Below, piece by piece: positions 12,371 through 22,947 of a DNA stretch of 64,000 nt. The stretch spans positions 52,122,494 to 52,186,493 of the forward strand of contig NC_053045.1 of the NCBI RefSeq assembly GCF_003473485.1, in the 5' to 3' direction. The notes below the pieces were generated by a model. The model saw nothing but the letters and a program-made list of their open reading frames with translations, ran no database searches and had not been told where the DNA came from. The position numbers and the translations under genes were made by a program. Numbering within the stretch: position 1 is the stretch's first letter; each line of letters starts with the position of its first letter. The DNA is from Medicago truncatula. Taxonomy: Eukaryota; Streptophyta; Magnoliopsida; Fabales; Fabaceae.

Positions 12371-13075
12371 TGTTGGTCCCACCACGTGGGGTATGTTCCA
12401 GCCAAAAGGAAAATTGCAACAAGCAATTGTCAAATTCTTCTACACATTAAATGCATGGCTTAGTTTTTCCTTTCAAATAGTTTGGCTATGTATAGGTTGT
12501 GCAGAGAACACACATAGCTTGCGGTGGAGCAGTTTGAAAGCATGACATAAAATATAGTTTTCACACATTAAGGACATGACTTTGGTGTGAAAGGAGTGCA
12601 TAGCATTTAACTCTTCATCAGCTGATTTCCCCTATAAATAGAGGGGTACTTGAAGGAATGAAGGCATCGAAGCAGAAGTGAAAAACACAAAGCTTCTGTG
12701 TGTAGAGGTGTGTGAGAGGAATAATAGAGTGTTGAGTAAATCCAGAGAGTGTGGGAAAAATACACCGGGTGGGTATCATCTCTATAACTTCTAGGTGCTA
12801 TAAAATAATAGCATTAGAATAGAAGTAGGTCTTACGGGAAACACTATATTGTATCTCTTGTGTGTGTAAGAGAGTGGAGAGAATTGTAATATTCTTTAAT
12901 ATAGTGGAATATTTTTCGGAGTTTGTCCCGTGGTTTTTCCCTCGGTATTAGAGGGTTTTCCACGTTAAATATTGGTGTTCATTTTTTTTATCGCTACCGC
13001 TGCGCTGCAAGATCCAATCTCTTTTGGATTTTGGAATTTTAATTTACACTTGCGTTAAGCTCGTCGAGCCCAACA
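12371..13075. mobile_element. solo LTR (705 bp) with target-site duplication
   Basis: Begins TGTTGG and ends CCAACA, a 6-bp inverted terminus, and is flanked on both sides by the 5-bp duplication tctag (12366-12370 and 13076-13080). A TATA-like cctataaatagag sits near 12631. There is no internal retrotransposon sequence, so the element was reduced to one LTR by recombination between its two LTRs. The U5-like end (ccctcggtattagagggttt) resembles Ty1/copia LTRs; the superfamily is an inference. Confidence 0.85.
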
Positions 13076-13080
13076 TCTAG

Positions 13081-13690
13081 GTCTCTATGTCCCGTTGCTT
13101 CTTCCGCTTCCCGTTCATTCAACACCAACATCAACACCATGCGCCAGTATGATGAACACTCTGATGAGTCCAATGTTGCCGATCGTCGTCGTGCTGATCG
13201 CTCTTTCCCTCGCACTCTCCGCGACAATTTCCTCTCCGGTAGTTGTTATCGCTCTTTTACTCAATTTCACTATTTTATTTAATTGATTTGATTAACTAAT
13301 ATAAGTGCATCTCATCTTTTCTGCTATTCATATAAGCTTCATCACCTCATTTTGTTTTGCCTTCCTCTCTCCTTGCTAACAATCTTCAACTTTGTTTTAA
13401 CATTATGAATTTTTGGCTGCGATTATTTTTTTTTATATATTGAAAGGGACTTATATTATTGCTGAAATATGTACATATGATCTCAAGTATTCTATTGAAG
13501 CATGTATATGATGATTGACAATTCGTGTTTTTTTTTGTGCTCCTATTTTATGGTGTATATGGAAAACCAAGGCACTGAGTTACTTTGGAGTTTTGTTTAG
13601 GGTTTAGTTTCTACTAAATTTAAGGAAGATATAAATAAAGTGCTTGATAGTATTAAACTAGATAATTTATATAATTTTTATGTCAACTAT
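13081..13690 (+). other. possible first exon next to the solo LTR
   Basis: An ATG at 13139 opens a 33-codon frame rich in Asp, Arg and Ser that ends at a possible GT donor (exon 13139-13238), and the DNA is GC-richer than its flanks. It could be the first exon of the degenerate gene that follows, but its sequence is not typical of an RPA70 N-terminus. The rest (13240-13690) is AT-rich, intron-like. Confidence 0.25.
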
Positions 13691-13697
13691 GATGCAG

Positions 13698-14868
13698 GGG
13701 AATTAGGATTCACTGTTCTTTGTGGGATACATATGCCGAGAGAATGGATGCTTACTTGACTGTGCGAGATTCAACATCTCCTGTTGTGGCTGCCATACAA
13801 CTATGCAAACTAAAAAAATAATATGGGGTGATGGGAATCTCTAATGCATTTTATGGAACGAAACTCATTTTGGACGATGATTACCCACATGTTAAGGAAT
13901 ACCGTAAAAAGTAGGATATCAATTATTTATTTAATTAAGCATTAGAGATTACTGATCTATGTCATTTTTGTAAAACTGAAACGGTTCCGCTGTTTGTGAC
14001 AGGATGACTGATACAGATGTGGAGCTGACACAGGGTGTCAGTTAAGTCACAGGATCTATTGTAGTCCCTTTAGCGGATGATATGCTAAAATCAAAGAAGA
14101 TGACCATCGAAGACTTGATTGAATCCACTGATGTACGGAGCTTGAGTATATTATCAATATATCCGTTCATTTAATTTTTGTTTTGGTGCGCAAATTGGTT
14201 TAATGAAATATGTAAATTGTGGTGTATGTAGCAATGCATTGGTATAGTTCTGGCGACCATTTGCGGAATTGAATCTGAGTACAATTGGTACTACCAAGCA
14301 TGCACCAAATGTGCTGGAAGAATTAAACTAATTGCCGGGAGGATCTTTTGTCCTAGGTGCAACCAAAGCAGGAATGCAGTTCCTAGGTGAATGTCCAGAC
14401 TGTCTTCATCGTGCTCATTTTAGTTTGATGGATGCAGAGTAAGGATTGTTTTATTTAATACAATGTTGGTTTTTTATTCAGCTACTTATGTGTGCTATTT
14501 GTAACAAGCGTTGTGTTGTTTATATTGTAGAGTAGGGATTCAGTGACTTATCCTCCGGAGCTGGATACATTGGTTTGGAAACTAATGCTTTTTAAAGTTG
14601 AGCTAACTGATGGGAATTTGGCACACAACTGGCGAAATTATTCGGTCAAGCGTGTAACTGATGATAAGGATTTAATTAAGAAAAGTTCACGACTCTACAC
14701 AAAATAAAGGTTGTGCGAATTAGTTTTGTTCTTTGTGTTGTCAGTTTGTGAAGTTCAACATTTGTAAATAACTAGATCGTATTAATTAAATTGTAGGATT
14801 GGAGCGAGGAATTTGATGCTGATCTTGGCAACACTATTGTGAATCTTCTGAATGATAAACAAGAAGAG
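13698..14868 (+). pseudogene. replication protein A 70-kDa-like pseudogene
   Basis: Five exon-like blocks separated by AT-rich introns: about 13698-13910, 14003-14132, 14232-14441, 14531-14700 and 14799-14868. The first reads like the OB-fold of plant RPA70-related proteins (LWDTYAERMDAYL, then VVAAIQLCKLKK and YGVMGISNAFYGTKL). The third has the C-terminal zinc-ribbon signature, CTKCAGRIK...FCPRC. Families of such RPA/DUF223-like proteins bind single-stranded DNA. The copy is dead: there are in-frame stops after CKLKK, after ELTQGVS and after AVPR, and the donor after the first exon is weak. Plant genomes carry many such decayed copies. Confidence 0.7.
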
Positions 14869-15179
14869 GTATATTGTTAATCTGAACTAAATTTATGTTT
14901 ATGTTTTTTTGGTGTTTAGTTTTTAAGTATTTGCCCTTCCGTTTTTTTTTTTATCAATTGATGTTATCTGTATGCTCCAAACATTACTGCCCGTGAACTA
15001 CCATTTGAATTCTGGTGTTGAGAATTTGTTTATCTCAACAACTAATATTATTATGTTTCTTATTATGATGGTAGTCAATTAATTTCTGCCGACGTTTACA
15101 TTATATTTTCATATTAGTTTATCGATGATGACAGTCAGTCATTCACTATTTTTAAAGTCTTTTTTATGATATTTTTGAG

Positions 15180-16312
15180 TTCACAAGCAAGATTAAGCAG
15201 CAAGAAAAGCAAGAAGGGAAAAAAAAGGGGGGATCGTGTCACGATTACTGAAAAACGTGACACGATTTGGAGCTTTCAAGAAATATGCATTCGGCATTGG
15301 TGAAAACGTGTCACGATGGCAAAAATGTGACACGATTATGGAAACCCTAATTTTAGTGGTTTGTTACACAAGGAAGAAACGTGTCACGATTTACTTAAAT
15401 CGTGCCACGATTTTAGGAGCAGTTCTTGCCTATTTAAGCTGAAGACTATTCTGAAAACAAAGGTTACGATTTTGAGAGAGCAAAGTGCGATTTTGAGACT
15501 ACAAGACGGCGAGAAGGGCAATTTCTTCGCTCTTTTACCAGTTCATGTATGTTTTGATTCCACTATTGATTATGCTATTTGTAAACTCAATTATGAGTAG
15601 CTAAATCTCTTAGAGATTAGGTCTGAGATGATTCTTTGTAACCATAATTGAACCATGTTGCTGTGAAACTCTATTTATTGTGAATGACAATCTAGTTTTT
15701 ATTTATTTCAATTGTTCTTAATGTTTTTTATATTCTGATCAAATATAAACATGATTTAGTGAGAATGAATGACTACTGACTATAGCTTTCTACTTAGACA
15801 AAATTGAATTGTTCTAATAAACAGGGTTAGTCTAGGAATGGATAATCGTTTGTTAGTGATATTAGGTTAACCTGCTTAAACCTTCAAAGATTATTAGACC
15901 ACCTAAGGAATTAGGGATTGTAGTTTGAGAAGAGGGTCCTAAGTCAAGGGATTGATTATGACTATTTTGTTAACTATCGTGGAACTATAAAATCATTCAT
16001 AAGAATATGTGTAGTATACCAATTAGGGGAACATAGATGATTCGAAAGACTTGATCTCATGTCTCTTCATATTTTCTAACCAAATCTATATTTTCAAACC
16101 GAATCTTTATTTCCTGTTATTTAATTTTATGCAATCAAATCAAATCTAAACAAAATAATTTATACATCATAAATATTTACTTTATTACTAAATTGAGATT
16201 AAATCAGTCCTCAATACGAACTTATTTTATTACTTCGATACATTTTTAGTACACTTGCTAAAATATCTATCAATCGACGATATTATAGTTTCGGCGCAAG
16301 CATAATTGGCAA
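15180..16312 (+). mobile_element. LTR-retrotransposon remnant with repeated CGTGTCACGAT motif
   Basis: Starts with six copies of the near-palindrome cgtg(t/a)cacgat in alternating orientation at 15233, 15255, 15307, 15326, 15380 and 15400, followed by a TATA-like gcctatttaagc (15427) and a long leader-like region. Structure and composition resemble the U3/R of a plant LTR element, but I could not define TG..CA ends or a target duplication. The two short open frames here have no recognised domain. Confidence 0.4.
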
Positions 16313-17035
16313 ACGGATTGGCAGATTAATCATGTATTTGCTATGAATGTTTTGTTTATATATGTGGTTTGAAACACTTGGAAGGTCGATAGTTCTGTCA
16401 CTCTGATAAATTACCTTCATTGATAATAATCAATTTCTTTCATTCAGTGCTGCTCTTTTTGTATAAAAATGATCCTTTAAAAAATTTATCTGCCGCCCTG
16501 CTCTTTGTGTATAAAAATGTGCTCTTTAAAGAATTGTATTCTATACAGTAAATTGTTGGTTTACTATTTCCTATTTTAATCTGATACAAAATTCAGTCTG
16601 GTACATTTTGGAATAATGTCAATTTCTATGAAAAATACTGTGTAATCATATTGCTCAACTAAACTGTTACACTTCATATGGCGCAAGTGCTAATTTGAAT
16701 ACATATACTTCAGCTGAAAATGTATGTACATAAAGAAAAACCACTATATTATTCAAGTGGTCAATAAATTGTAAACTAGAAGAATCCAAATTTAATTAAT
16801 GTTAGGATTTCACGTGTATATAAATTAGAATAATGCAAAGCAAGACATAACTATTTTGTTTCTATTTTATAATATATGAATATAAAGCAAGGTGGTTACT
16901 TAAAAGTAGTTAACACATGGGTATTAACCATGCTCCAAAATTTATCATATATAAATGATGTGGAATGCCGGTTGGGAATATAAACAGGTTCTAAATGTAT
17001 ACTTTCAATTATTATACCCCAAGTTAATTACTTGA
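16313..17035. other. intergenic DNA
   Basis: AT-rich; I see no gene or delimited repeat. Confidence 0.5.
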
Positions 17036-17195
17036 GAAATGATATTTGTACAACCACTTTGCGACAATTTTTTGACAACTTTCTCTCTCATACTCACATT
17101 ATTCTCTTATTCTCTCTCTTCTTTTTTTCTCTCCATTGTTTTTGACAAATGAAAAGAGAAAAAAAAAAAAGTTGTTACAAAAATTATATCAAATA
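17036..17195. mobile_element. small MITE (gatatttgtacaac family)
   Basis: Left end aatgatatttgtacaaccac and right end gttgttacaaaaattatatc are imperfect inverted copies around a CT-rich/GA-rich stem. A second copy of the same family lies at 21644-21815. Confidence 0.5.
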
Positions 17196-17487
17196 ATTGT
17201 TTAAATATCACAACTCTAATTAATTAGGTGTGCACACGGTGCTCAAGTTTTGTTGATAGGAAAAAGGTATTGTATGCCATTGAGACAACCAAGTTAAGTT
17301 TTCAATGTTAAAGGTTATTGGGACAACCATATCCTTGCCCGGTGCCATTTAGTGAAAGTTCCCTGAATCAATAATATCTTTTAACTCTTACAAATTATTG
17401 GCCAAAAGTATTGAGAAATCCAAGGTTCGAAAAAGAATATAAAACTTCCAAAAGAGAAGGAGGAGTTTAAAATTAGATATATACAGT

Positions 17488-18693
17488 TTATAGAAGAGGA
17501 ACAAAAATCTTCCAAACCTTAATATCACAGTCCAAACTTCCACTGTAGATAAGAAAAGATGCTTCAGACGGTTGATCAAAATGATCAAACACAATAGTTA
17601 GGCACTTAATTGGACCTTTATGCCCTTCCAAAACACTCAAACAACAATACTCTCTAAGAACATTATTAGTATTACCTCGCCAAATTCGAATTGTCTTATC
17701 CTCAGAACCACTGCACACCAAATCAGAAACCACAGCCAAACACAATATAGACTTTGTGTGACCACGTAGAGCACCTATGACTATCAAATTACCATTTTCA
17801 CCTTTTTCAGATACCAATATTGATCTATCACATGCACCGGAATACAAAACCGAACCGTCACTGTTAAGAGCCAATGCATTAATCCCAGATCTGTGCTTCT
17901 CCAAAGTATCAACTAACAAATGTTTCTTATCTCCTTTATTTTTCTTCCAAACCTTAATTTTTTTATCTGTTGATCCGGTGTAAACATATCCATCGTTAGA
18001 AACTGTGATTGCGTTTATTGCATCGTCGTGTGCGTTTTGCAATGATTCCAAACATGTCAAGTCTTTGGTTTTCCACACTTTGATTGTTCTGTCCCATGAA
18101 ACAGAATACAATAAGGTTCCATCTTTAGATAAGGCAAGAGATGAGACTGTGTCAACATGGTGCACCCATGTGCATTTTTTGTGCCTTCGAATATTAACAT
18201 GGTTTTTCGGGATAAAGATTTTCGTGAAACGGTCTATGAATGTTGGGAGTGTGGCTAAATGGGTGAACTTTTGTTGTTGAGATTCGTTGTTGATATTGGT
18301 GATTTTCCAAACGCGGATTTTGTTATCTTGGTGAGCAGTGAAAAGCTTGTCTGAATGAACTACAATGGATTTCACAGCACCATTTCCAGATACTATTGTG
18401 TTAGTGTTAATTGATTGTTGAGGGTGAGAATGAACATGAGAAAGGTTCCATGATGTGACTTCTGTGTTGGATGAACCAGTGTAGAGAAATTTTCCGACAA
18501 GTGTTAAAGAGGATATGTAAGTGTGGAATTTCAGAGTTGTGAGGCATGTGAAGGAAGAATTATGAAATTGTTGTGAGTTTGAGTTGAGTGAAGGAATTGA
18601 TGCGAGGCTGTGTTGTGAAGAAAGAGTACGTGTGGTAGTTAACTTTTTTTGGAAGTTATTAGAGTCGTTGCTGAAGGATCTTTGATATTCCAT
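17488..18693 (-). CDS. WD40-repeat protein, JINGUBANG-like
   Basis: Single-exon gene, 401 aa, start ATG at 18693. The first 50 residues are Ser/Asn-rich and unstructured; then seven WD40 blades follow at roughly residues 53-83, 100-130, 177-209, 220-250, 264-294, 309-338 and 351-397. Typical blade ends are visible: DNKIRVWK, DRTIKVWK, DKKIKVWK, DKTIRIWR and DCDIKVWK, with GH or AH starts. The arrangement, intronless structure and length fit the plant JINGUBANG group, known in Arabidopsis as a negative regulator of pollen germination. A WD40 propeller acts as a protein-binding scaffold; no catalytic function is expected. The blade-1 motif (EVTSWN) and blade-5 end (SILVSEK) are less conserved. 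Family call is firm, the specific orthology is an inference. Confidence 0.85.
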   Translation of the reverse strand: MEYQRSFSNDSNNFQKKLTTTRTLSSQHSLASIPSLNSNSQQFHNSSFTCLTTLKFHTYISSLTLVGKFLYTGSSNTEVTSWNLSHVHSHPQQSINTNTIVSGNGAVKSIVVHSDKLFTAHQDNKIRVWKITNINNESQQQKFTHLATLPTFIDRFTKIFIPKNHVNIRRHKKCTWVHHVDTVSSLALSKDGTLLYSVSWDRTIKVWKTKDLTCLESLQNAHDDAINAITVSNDGYVYTGSTDKKIKVWKKNKGDKKHLLVDTLEKHRSGINALALNSDGSVLYSGACDRSILVSEKGENGNLIVIGALRGHTKSILCLAVVSDLVCSGSEDKTIRIWRGNTNNVLREYCCLSVLEGHKGPIKCLTIVFDHFDQPSEASFLIYSGSLDCDIKVWKIFVPLL

Positions 18694-18834
18694 GATTCAT
18701 TTCATATAATATACTTTTTTTTTTTTTTGAGGGATTCATATAATATACTATTAAGATGCTAAGTTTAGCCCAATAGGTATATATTGATGAAAAGTGAGTG
18801 AAATTGAGTTATGTAAATGGAGAAGAAAAAGTGA

Positions 18835-18844
18835 TTTATATAGC
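18835..18844 (-). promoter_or_regulatory. TATA box of the WD40 gene
   Basis: Minus-strand ctatataaatcac about 145 bp upstream of the ATG at 18693, followed by a pyrimidine-rich leader. Good match to a plant TATA box. Confidence 0.55.
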
Positions 18845-18845
18845 A

Positions 18846-21093
18846 TTGCATGGAATGATGCAGGTATGTTATATATCATAGCTGAGTCCGAGTTGGGACC
18901 TAGCAAGATTGGTTACAAGTTACAACTTACATAGTTGTCGGTGGATAACTTGGGAGTAAGTTTTAATTTGAGTTATGTTTGATAGACCACCCAAGATGGC
19001 ATCCCTCTCCATATACACCCTTAGTTGGCAACATTTTTTTACTAAAGTCAAAATAACAATATAAAAAGAAAAGAAAAAATAAATAAAGAAAATGAAAATG
19101 AAACAAGCACACGTGGTCTTTCTACCCTGTGCTGTTACTCTGCCATGAAACAACAAAACTCTCTCTCTCTCATAATAGTTTGAATGAGAGACAAGGATGA
19201 ATGTTATTATTTTTTGAGGGATGAATGTTATTATTGTTCACTTTGTTTGGATTTTCATCTCACAAATCTAGAAAAATAGAGATGTCGGCGGTGGTGAGAG
19301 GACTATGGCGGGATGGGTTGGACAAAATGGTAAAGTAGACGGACGAGAGAGGGAAGTCAGCTCCGCCGCAGGAAACGGAATAGTGGCGGTGGAGGGATGG
19401 AGAGAAGAGAGGGAAGACAAGAAAGAGATGTTGAAGGAAGATAGCAAGTTTCAGGATTTTTTTGACAAAATTACCCCTCATTTTTAGCAAATGGATAAAA
19501 TTGCCCCATGCCACATAAGGGGTGTAGAATGGTGTTTGCCACATAAGTGTGTATATGTATCACCACTCTTTTAATTTAGTGAACAAAAATGTAATGCTTT
19601 TTTAATTGTTATAAGGGAGGTAAGTTGTACCCTGGTCCAGTTTGATAGATGCTTGAGATAATTATTAAAAATAGTTGGAAATCTCAATGATGATTGATAT
19701 TGGTATTTAAAAGTATAAATTAAAATTTATGGTCTTTCTAGATATAGGTGGTCCATCATGCATCGCATGGGATACATATATAAAAATTGCACAAAATATC
19801 AATGATGTATGATATCATCTTTCATTAGTAGAAGTTCATGGTCATGATCTTCATCCTCACTATTGTGACGATGACCAAATAGTGTTGCTTTGAGAAAACA
19901 AATGAAAACAAACATCACTTGAGTTTTGAGACACTTATACCTACTCATGTTTTTATCAAGCTGACACTTACTATGTTAACTATACTTGAAGAACCATGTG
20001 TAAAAGATAGACAAAAAATGGGTGTTGTGTTTTGATTAATTTCTCTCGTTAGATATGTAATTGATGCGGATTGATATTCTAAGTCATTGATTCATGATGA
20101 TTCAACGATTCAAATCACATCGTATTTTCTATAAGTATAGTTAAAATTAGAATGGCTCGAATATTACAATAGAAAAAGTTATAAACTTCTACTTTTGATA
20201 GACGCGTAGATATAATTTCAAAGGGTTCTCAGTTTCATTTATACACCATACATAATACTTGCTAAATTATACAATTTTCATTAAAACGTGGATAATCACC
20301 ACCCTCTCTCCCTTCTTACTAGTAAATAGTATATTTTTTCATCGGTGATTTATGACAAGACAACATGCTAATGTCTTTCATTGGAATTAATTTGAGATCA
20401 ATGCTGGCCAACTTTTCAAAAAAATGCATGAGAAGTGTTTGATTGAGAAACATGAAATGTAGGAACCTTAATAAAATTATAAAAGGGACGTTGGGTCATG
20501 GAGAGAGACATAAATATATCATCGCATTAAACTTTAAACAATTATACAAGTAAAATTGAACATTACATTTTCATCTAAAACTCTAAGTATTAAATATGGG
20601 ATCTTCTTCTTATCAAATATACTATTCAATATTTAATTTCGATTCAATGCGAGACTTTTAATCATATTTGATATAACAACAAAAGCTCGAGTAGGTTGAT
20701 GTTTAAGTAAGGCATACGTATCTTTCTCAATTAAATAAAGTTGGGTCTCCACAGTAGTTCAGCTGTTGCAATTACAAAGGAGGGACCGAGCTAGCTCGTC
20801 TCATTTGAAAACATCACACAAAGATCATCCAAGCAATCATATATGCAAAAGATATAAAAGGAATTTGGAAAGTAAAAAGCTTAACAGTTTTAAGCTGACT
20901 AAAAAGCCTAATTTAATTTGCCTTTTAACTATTATTAAAAGCAAAATTAGTAATTAGTTAATTATTACCTATTACAAATTAATTATATCTAATTTTTGGT
21001 TTACCATTAAATCACTTTATCATTATGAGCTGAAGAAGAAAAAAAAATGTGTATGAGACTTCCACATTATCTTCTCAATTTGTTTGAAACTAA
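18846..21093. other. intergenic DNA, no supported gene
   Basis: AT-rich upstream region of the WD40 gene. A GC-richer patch at 19270-19400 has open frames on both strands, but they have no domain and no splice logic, and the patch ends in a repeat-like accaaaattacccc stretch. Confidence 0.5.
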
Positions 21094-21102
21094 TAAAATA
21101 AA

Positions 21103-21491
21103 GGCTAAATTGTATTTTTGGTCCCTTAACTATTTAATTAGTATCGCTTTGGTCCCTTGATTAAAATTTGATTTATTTTAGTATCTTAACTTTCTATCCG
21201 TTACACATTTTGGTCATTTCCGTTAGTTTTAATTCAAAAATGTTATGGTTTCTCATCTTCTTCCCCTCTTCTTCATCTTCATATCACCTTCATCTACCTT
21301 CAACAACAAAAACCTCCGAAAAATTCCAGAAGAAAATGAAAAAACTCTAACGTTTTTAAATTAAAACTAACGGAAAGGACCAAAAAATATGTACGGATAG
21401 AAAGTTAAAATACCAAAATAAATCAAATTTTAATTAAGGGATCAAAGCAATACTAATTAAATAGTTAAGGGATCAAAAATGCAATTTAGTC
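21103..21491. mobile_element. Mutator-like MITE, 389 bp
   Basis: TIRs of about 130 bp: left ggctaaattgtatttttggt..., right end reverse complement gactaaattgcatttttgat.... Perfect 9-bp duplication taaaataaa at 21094-21102 and 21492-21500. The interior is short and non-coding. Confidence 0.85.
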
Positions 21492-21643
21492 TAAAATAAA
21501 CTGTTTTTTATTGAATTAGTTCTTTTTTCCCTAAGAGGTTTACAATTGAATTAGTTCTTTTTTTCCTAAGAGGTTTACATCTTTATATGTTTACTCAATA
21601 TTCATGTAGCCTTGAACCTTGGAGATTGTTAGTATTTGTAAAA

Positions 21644-21815
21644 GAGCAATGATATTTGTATATCTATTTAATGATAACTTTATTTCCTCTCTTTTGATTG
21701 ATCAAAAACAATTGACAGAGAAAAAGGAAGAGAGAGGATAATAACATCATATAAGTATGTGAGAGAAAGTTGTCAAAAAATTATAACAAAATGGTTGTAC
21801 AAATATCATTTCTCT
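21644..21815. mobile_element. small MITE (gatatttgtacaac family), second copy
   Basis: Right end reverse complement reads aatgatatttgtacaaccat, matching the left end of the copy at 17036; the left end is aatgatatttgtatatctat. The two ends form an inverted repeat around a GA-rich centre. Confidence 0.5.
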
Positions 21816-22554
21816 TTGTAAAATTCATCGGCTAAAATCTGGCAAGTGTCATGTTCTGGGATTTGTCCGAAGATGTGATTTTCAATTCCACTCAAAAAAA
21901 AAAATTATGCCTGGCTAGCGACAAACCGCAAAAAATAATCTGAGCCAAACAGAAACAGCGACGAAATTGATAGATTGTGCACTAGTGTGAATCATGAGAA
22001 GTGACAATTACCATCATGTTTTATGATAGTTGCTGGTGCCGGCGTGTAATCATGCAAATATCATTTATCAATCAAATGAACCAGTTGATATGAATTATAT
22101 GAAAGAAACATATAACAATGTCTGTTTTAAAATAATTGTCGGTTAATCTAAGCAATTGAGTTTAAGTTGTTAAGGTGTTCTACTTCTAATAAAAAAGGAA
22201 TGATCAAAACAATAATTAAATTAGACTTTACTTATTTCATTTCACGACCGAACTTCGGGATATATTAGAGGGTTACAAAATAAATAGTAAAAATAATTGT
22301 CGGTTATCTATATCTATATCATATGGATAGAGAATGATCAACAAGTTTTAAGGATAATCTTAAGCAGGTTAGCTAGCAATCATATATACATGCCCAACCA
22401 AGAATAAAAAAGAAATTACACTGTGAAAGTAGTCATTTGATTCTTTACACAGATACCAGTCACGCCACACCTAATTGTAGGCATTTGGTTTAACTTTAGC
22501 ATAGCACAATTTTATCAAGCATTAACCAGATTAACCAGCTTAATTAAATGCATA

Positions 22555-22697
22555 CTCCCTCCGGTTATTATTATAAACAAAAGTTAATTTTTTAAATTCA
22601 TTCAATAAATGATGTATGTAATCTATATATAAACATATACATCATTTAATGAATGAACCTAAAAATCAACTTTTGCTTATAATAGTGACAGGGAAAG
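22555..22697. mobile_element. Stowaway-like MITE
   Basis: Starts CTCCCTCCGG after TA and ends in a decayed gacagggaaag before TA. The subterminal parts (taaacaaaagttaatttttt and its inverted partner near 22660) pair well. About 143 bp. Confidence 0.65.
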
Positions 22698-22771
22698 TAT
22701 ATAAAAATCGATAGACTAAGTTACAAGATGATCTGTAGCAGAAAAGATGGGGAATAAATACCATAGGTATC

Positions 22772-22931
22772 ATCCAGAAGTCCTAGCTCAACTAGCAAAA
22801 TGCCAAAATTATTAAGCCGGATGACATGACCGGGGGTCGAACCCCGATACTTCCACTTGTGTGTGTATGAGTTTATAATAACTTTGTCATTTTGACTATC
22901 TACAAAAAAAATAAATAAAAATAAATAAATA
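22772..22931 (+). mobile_element. tRNA-derived SINE with 16-bp target duplication
   Basis: Internal RNA polymerase III promoter boxes are visible: A box tagctcaactagca and B box gggtcgaacccc. The tail is A-rich (aaataaataaaaataaataa). A perfect 16-bp duplication, aaataccataggtatc, flanks it at 22756-22771 and 22932-22947, so the insertion is fairly recent. Confidence 0.85.
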
Positions 22932-22947
22932 AAATACCATAGGTATC

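Noticed and set aside
12079..12422. Three overlapping frames near the solo LTR
   Set aside because: They run across the LTR boundary at 12371 or through AT-rich flank; no consistent frame.
15233..15410. CRISPR-like spaced repeats
   Set aside because: Repeats are 11 bp, alternate in orientation and vary in spacing; the genome is a plant's.
15236..15600. Two overlapping frames of 68-79 codons
   Set aside because: Inside an LTR-like repeat, no domain; the repeated motif explains the open frames.
19260..19544. Overlapping plus and minus frames of 60-94 codons
   Set aside because: No domain, no splice sites and no start context; a GC-richer intergenic patch.
22801..22860. Possible tRNA gene (ggggtcgaacccc loop)
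   Set aside because: No cloverleaf with paired acceptor stem; the A and B boxes, A-rich tail and target duplication make it a SINE.
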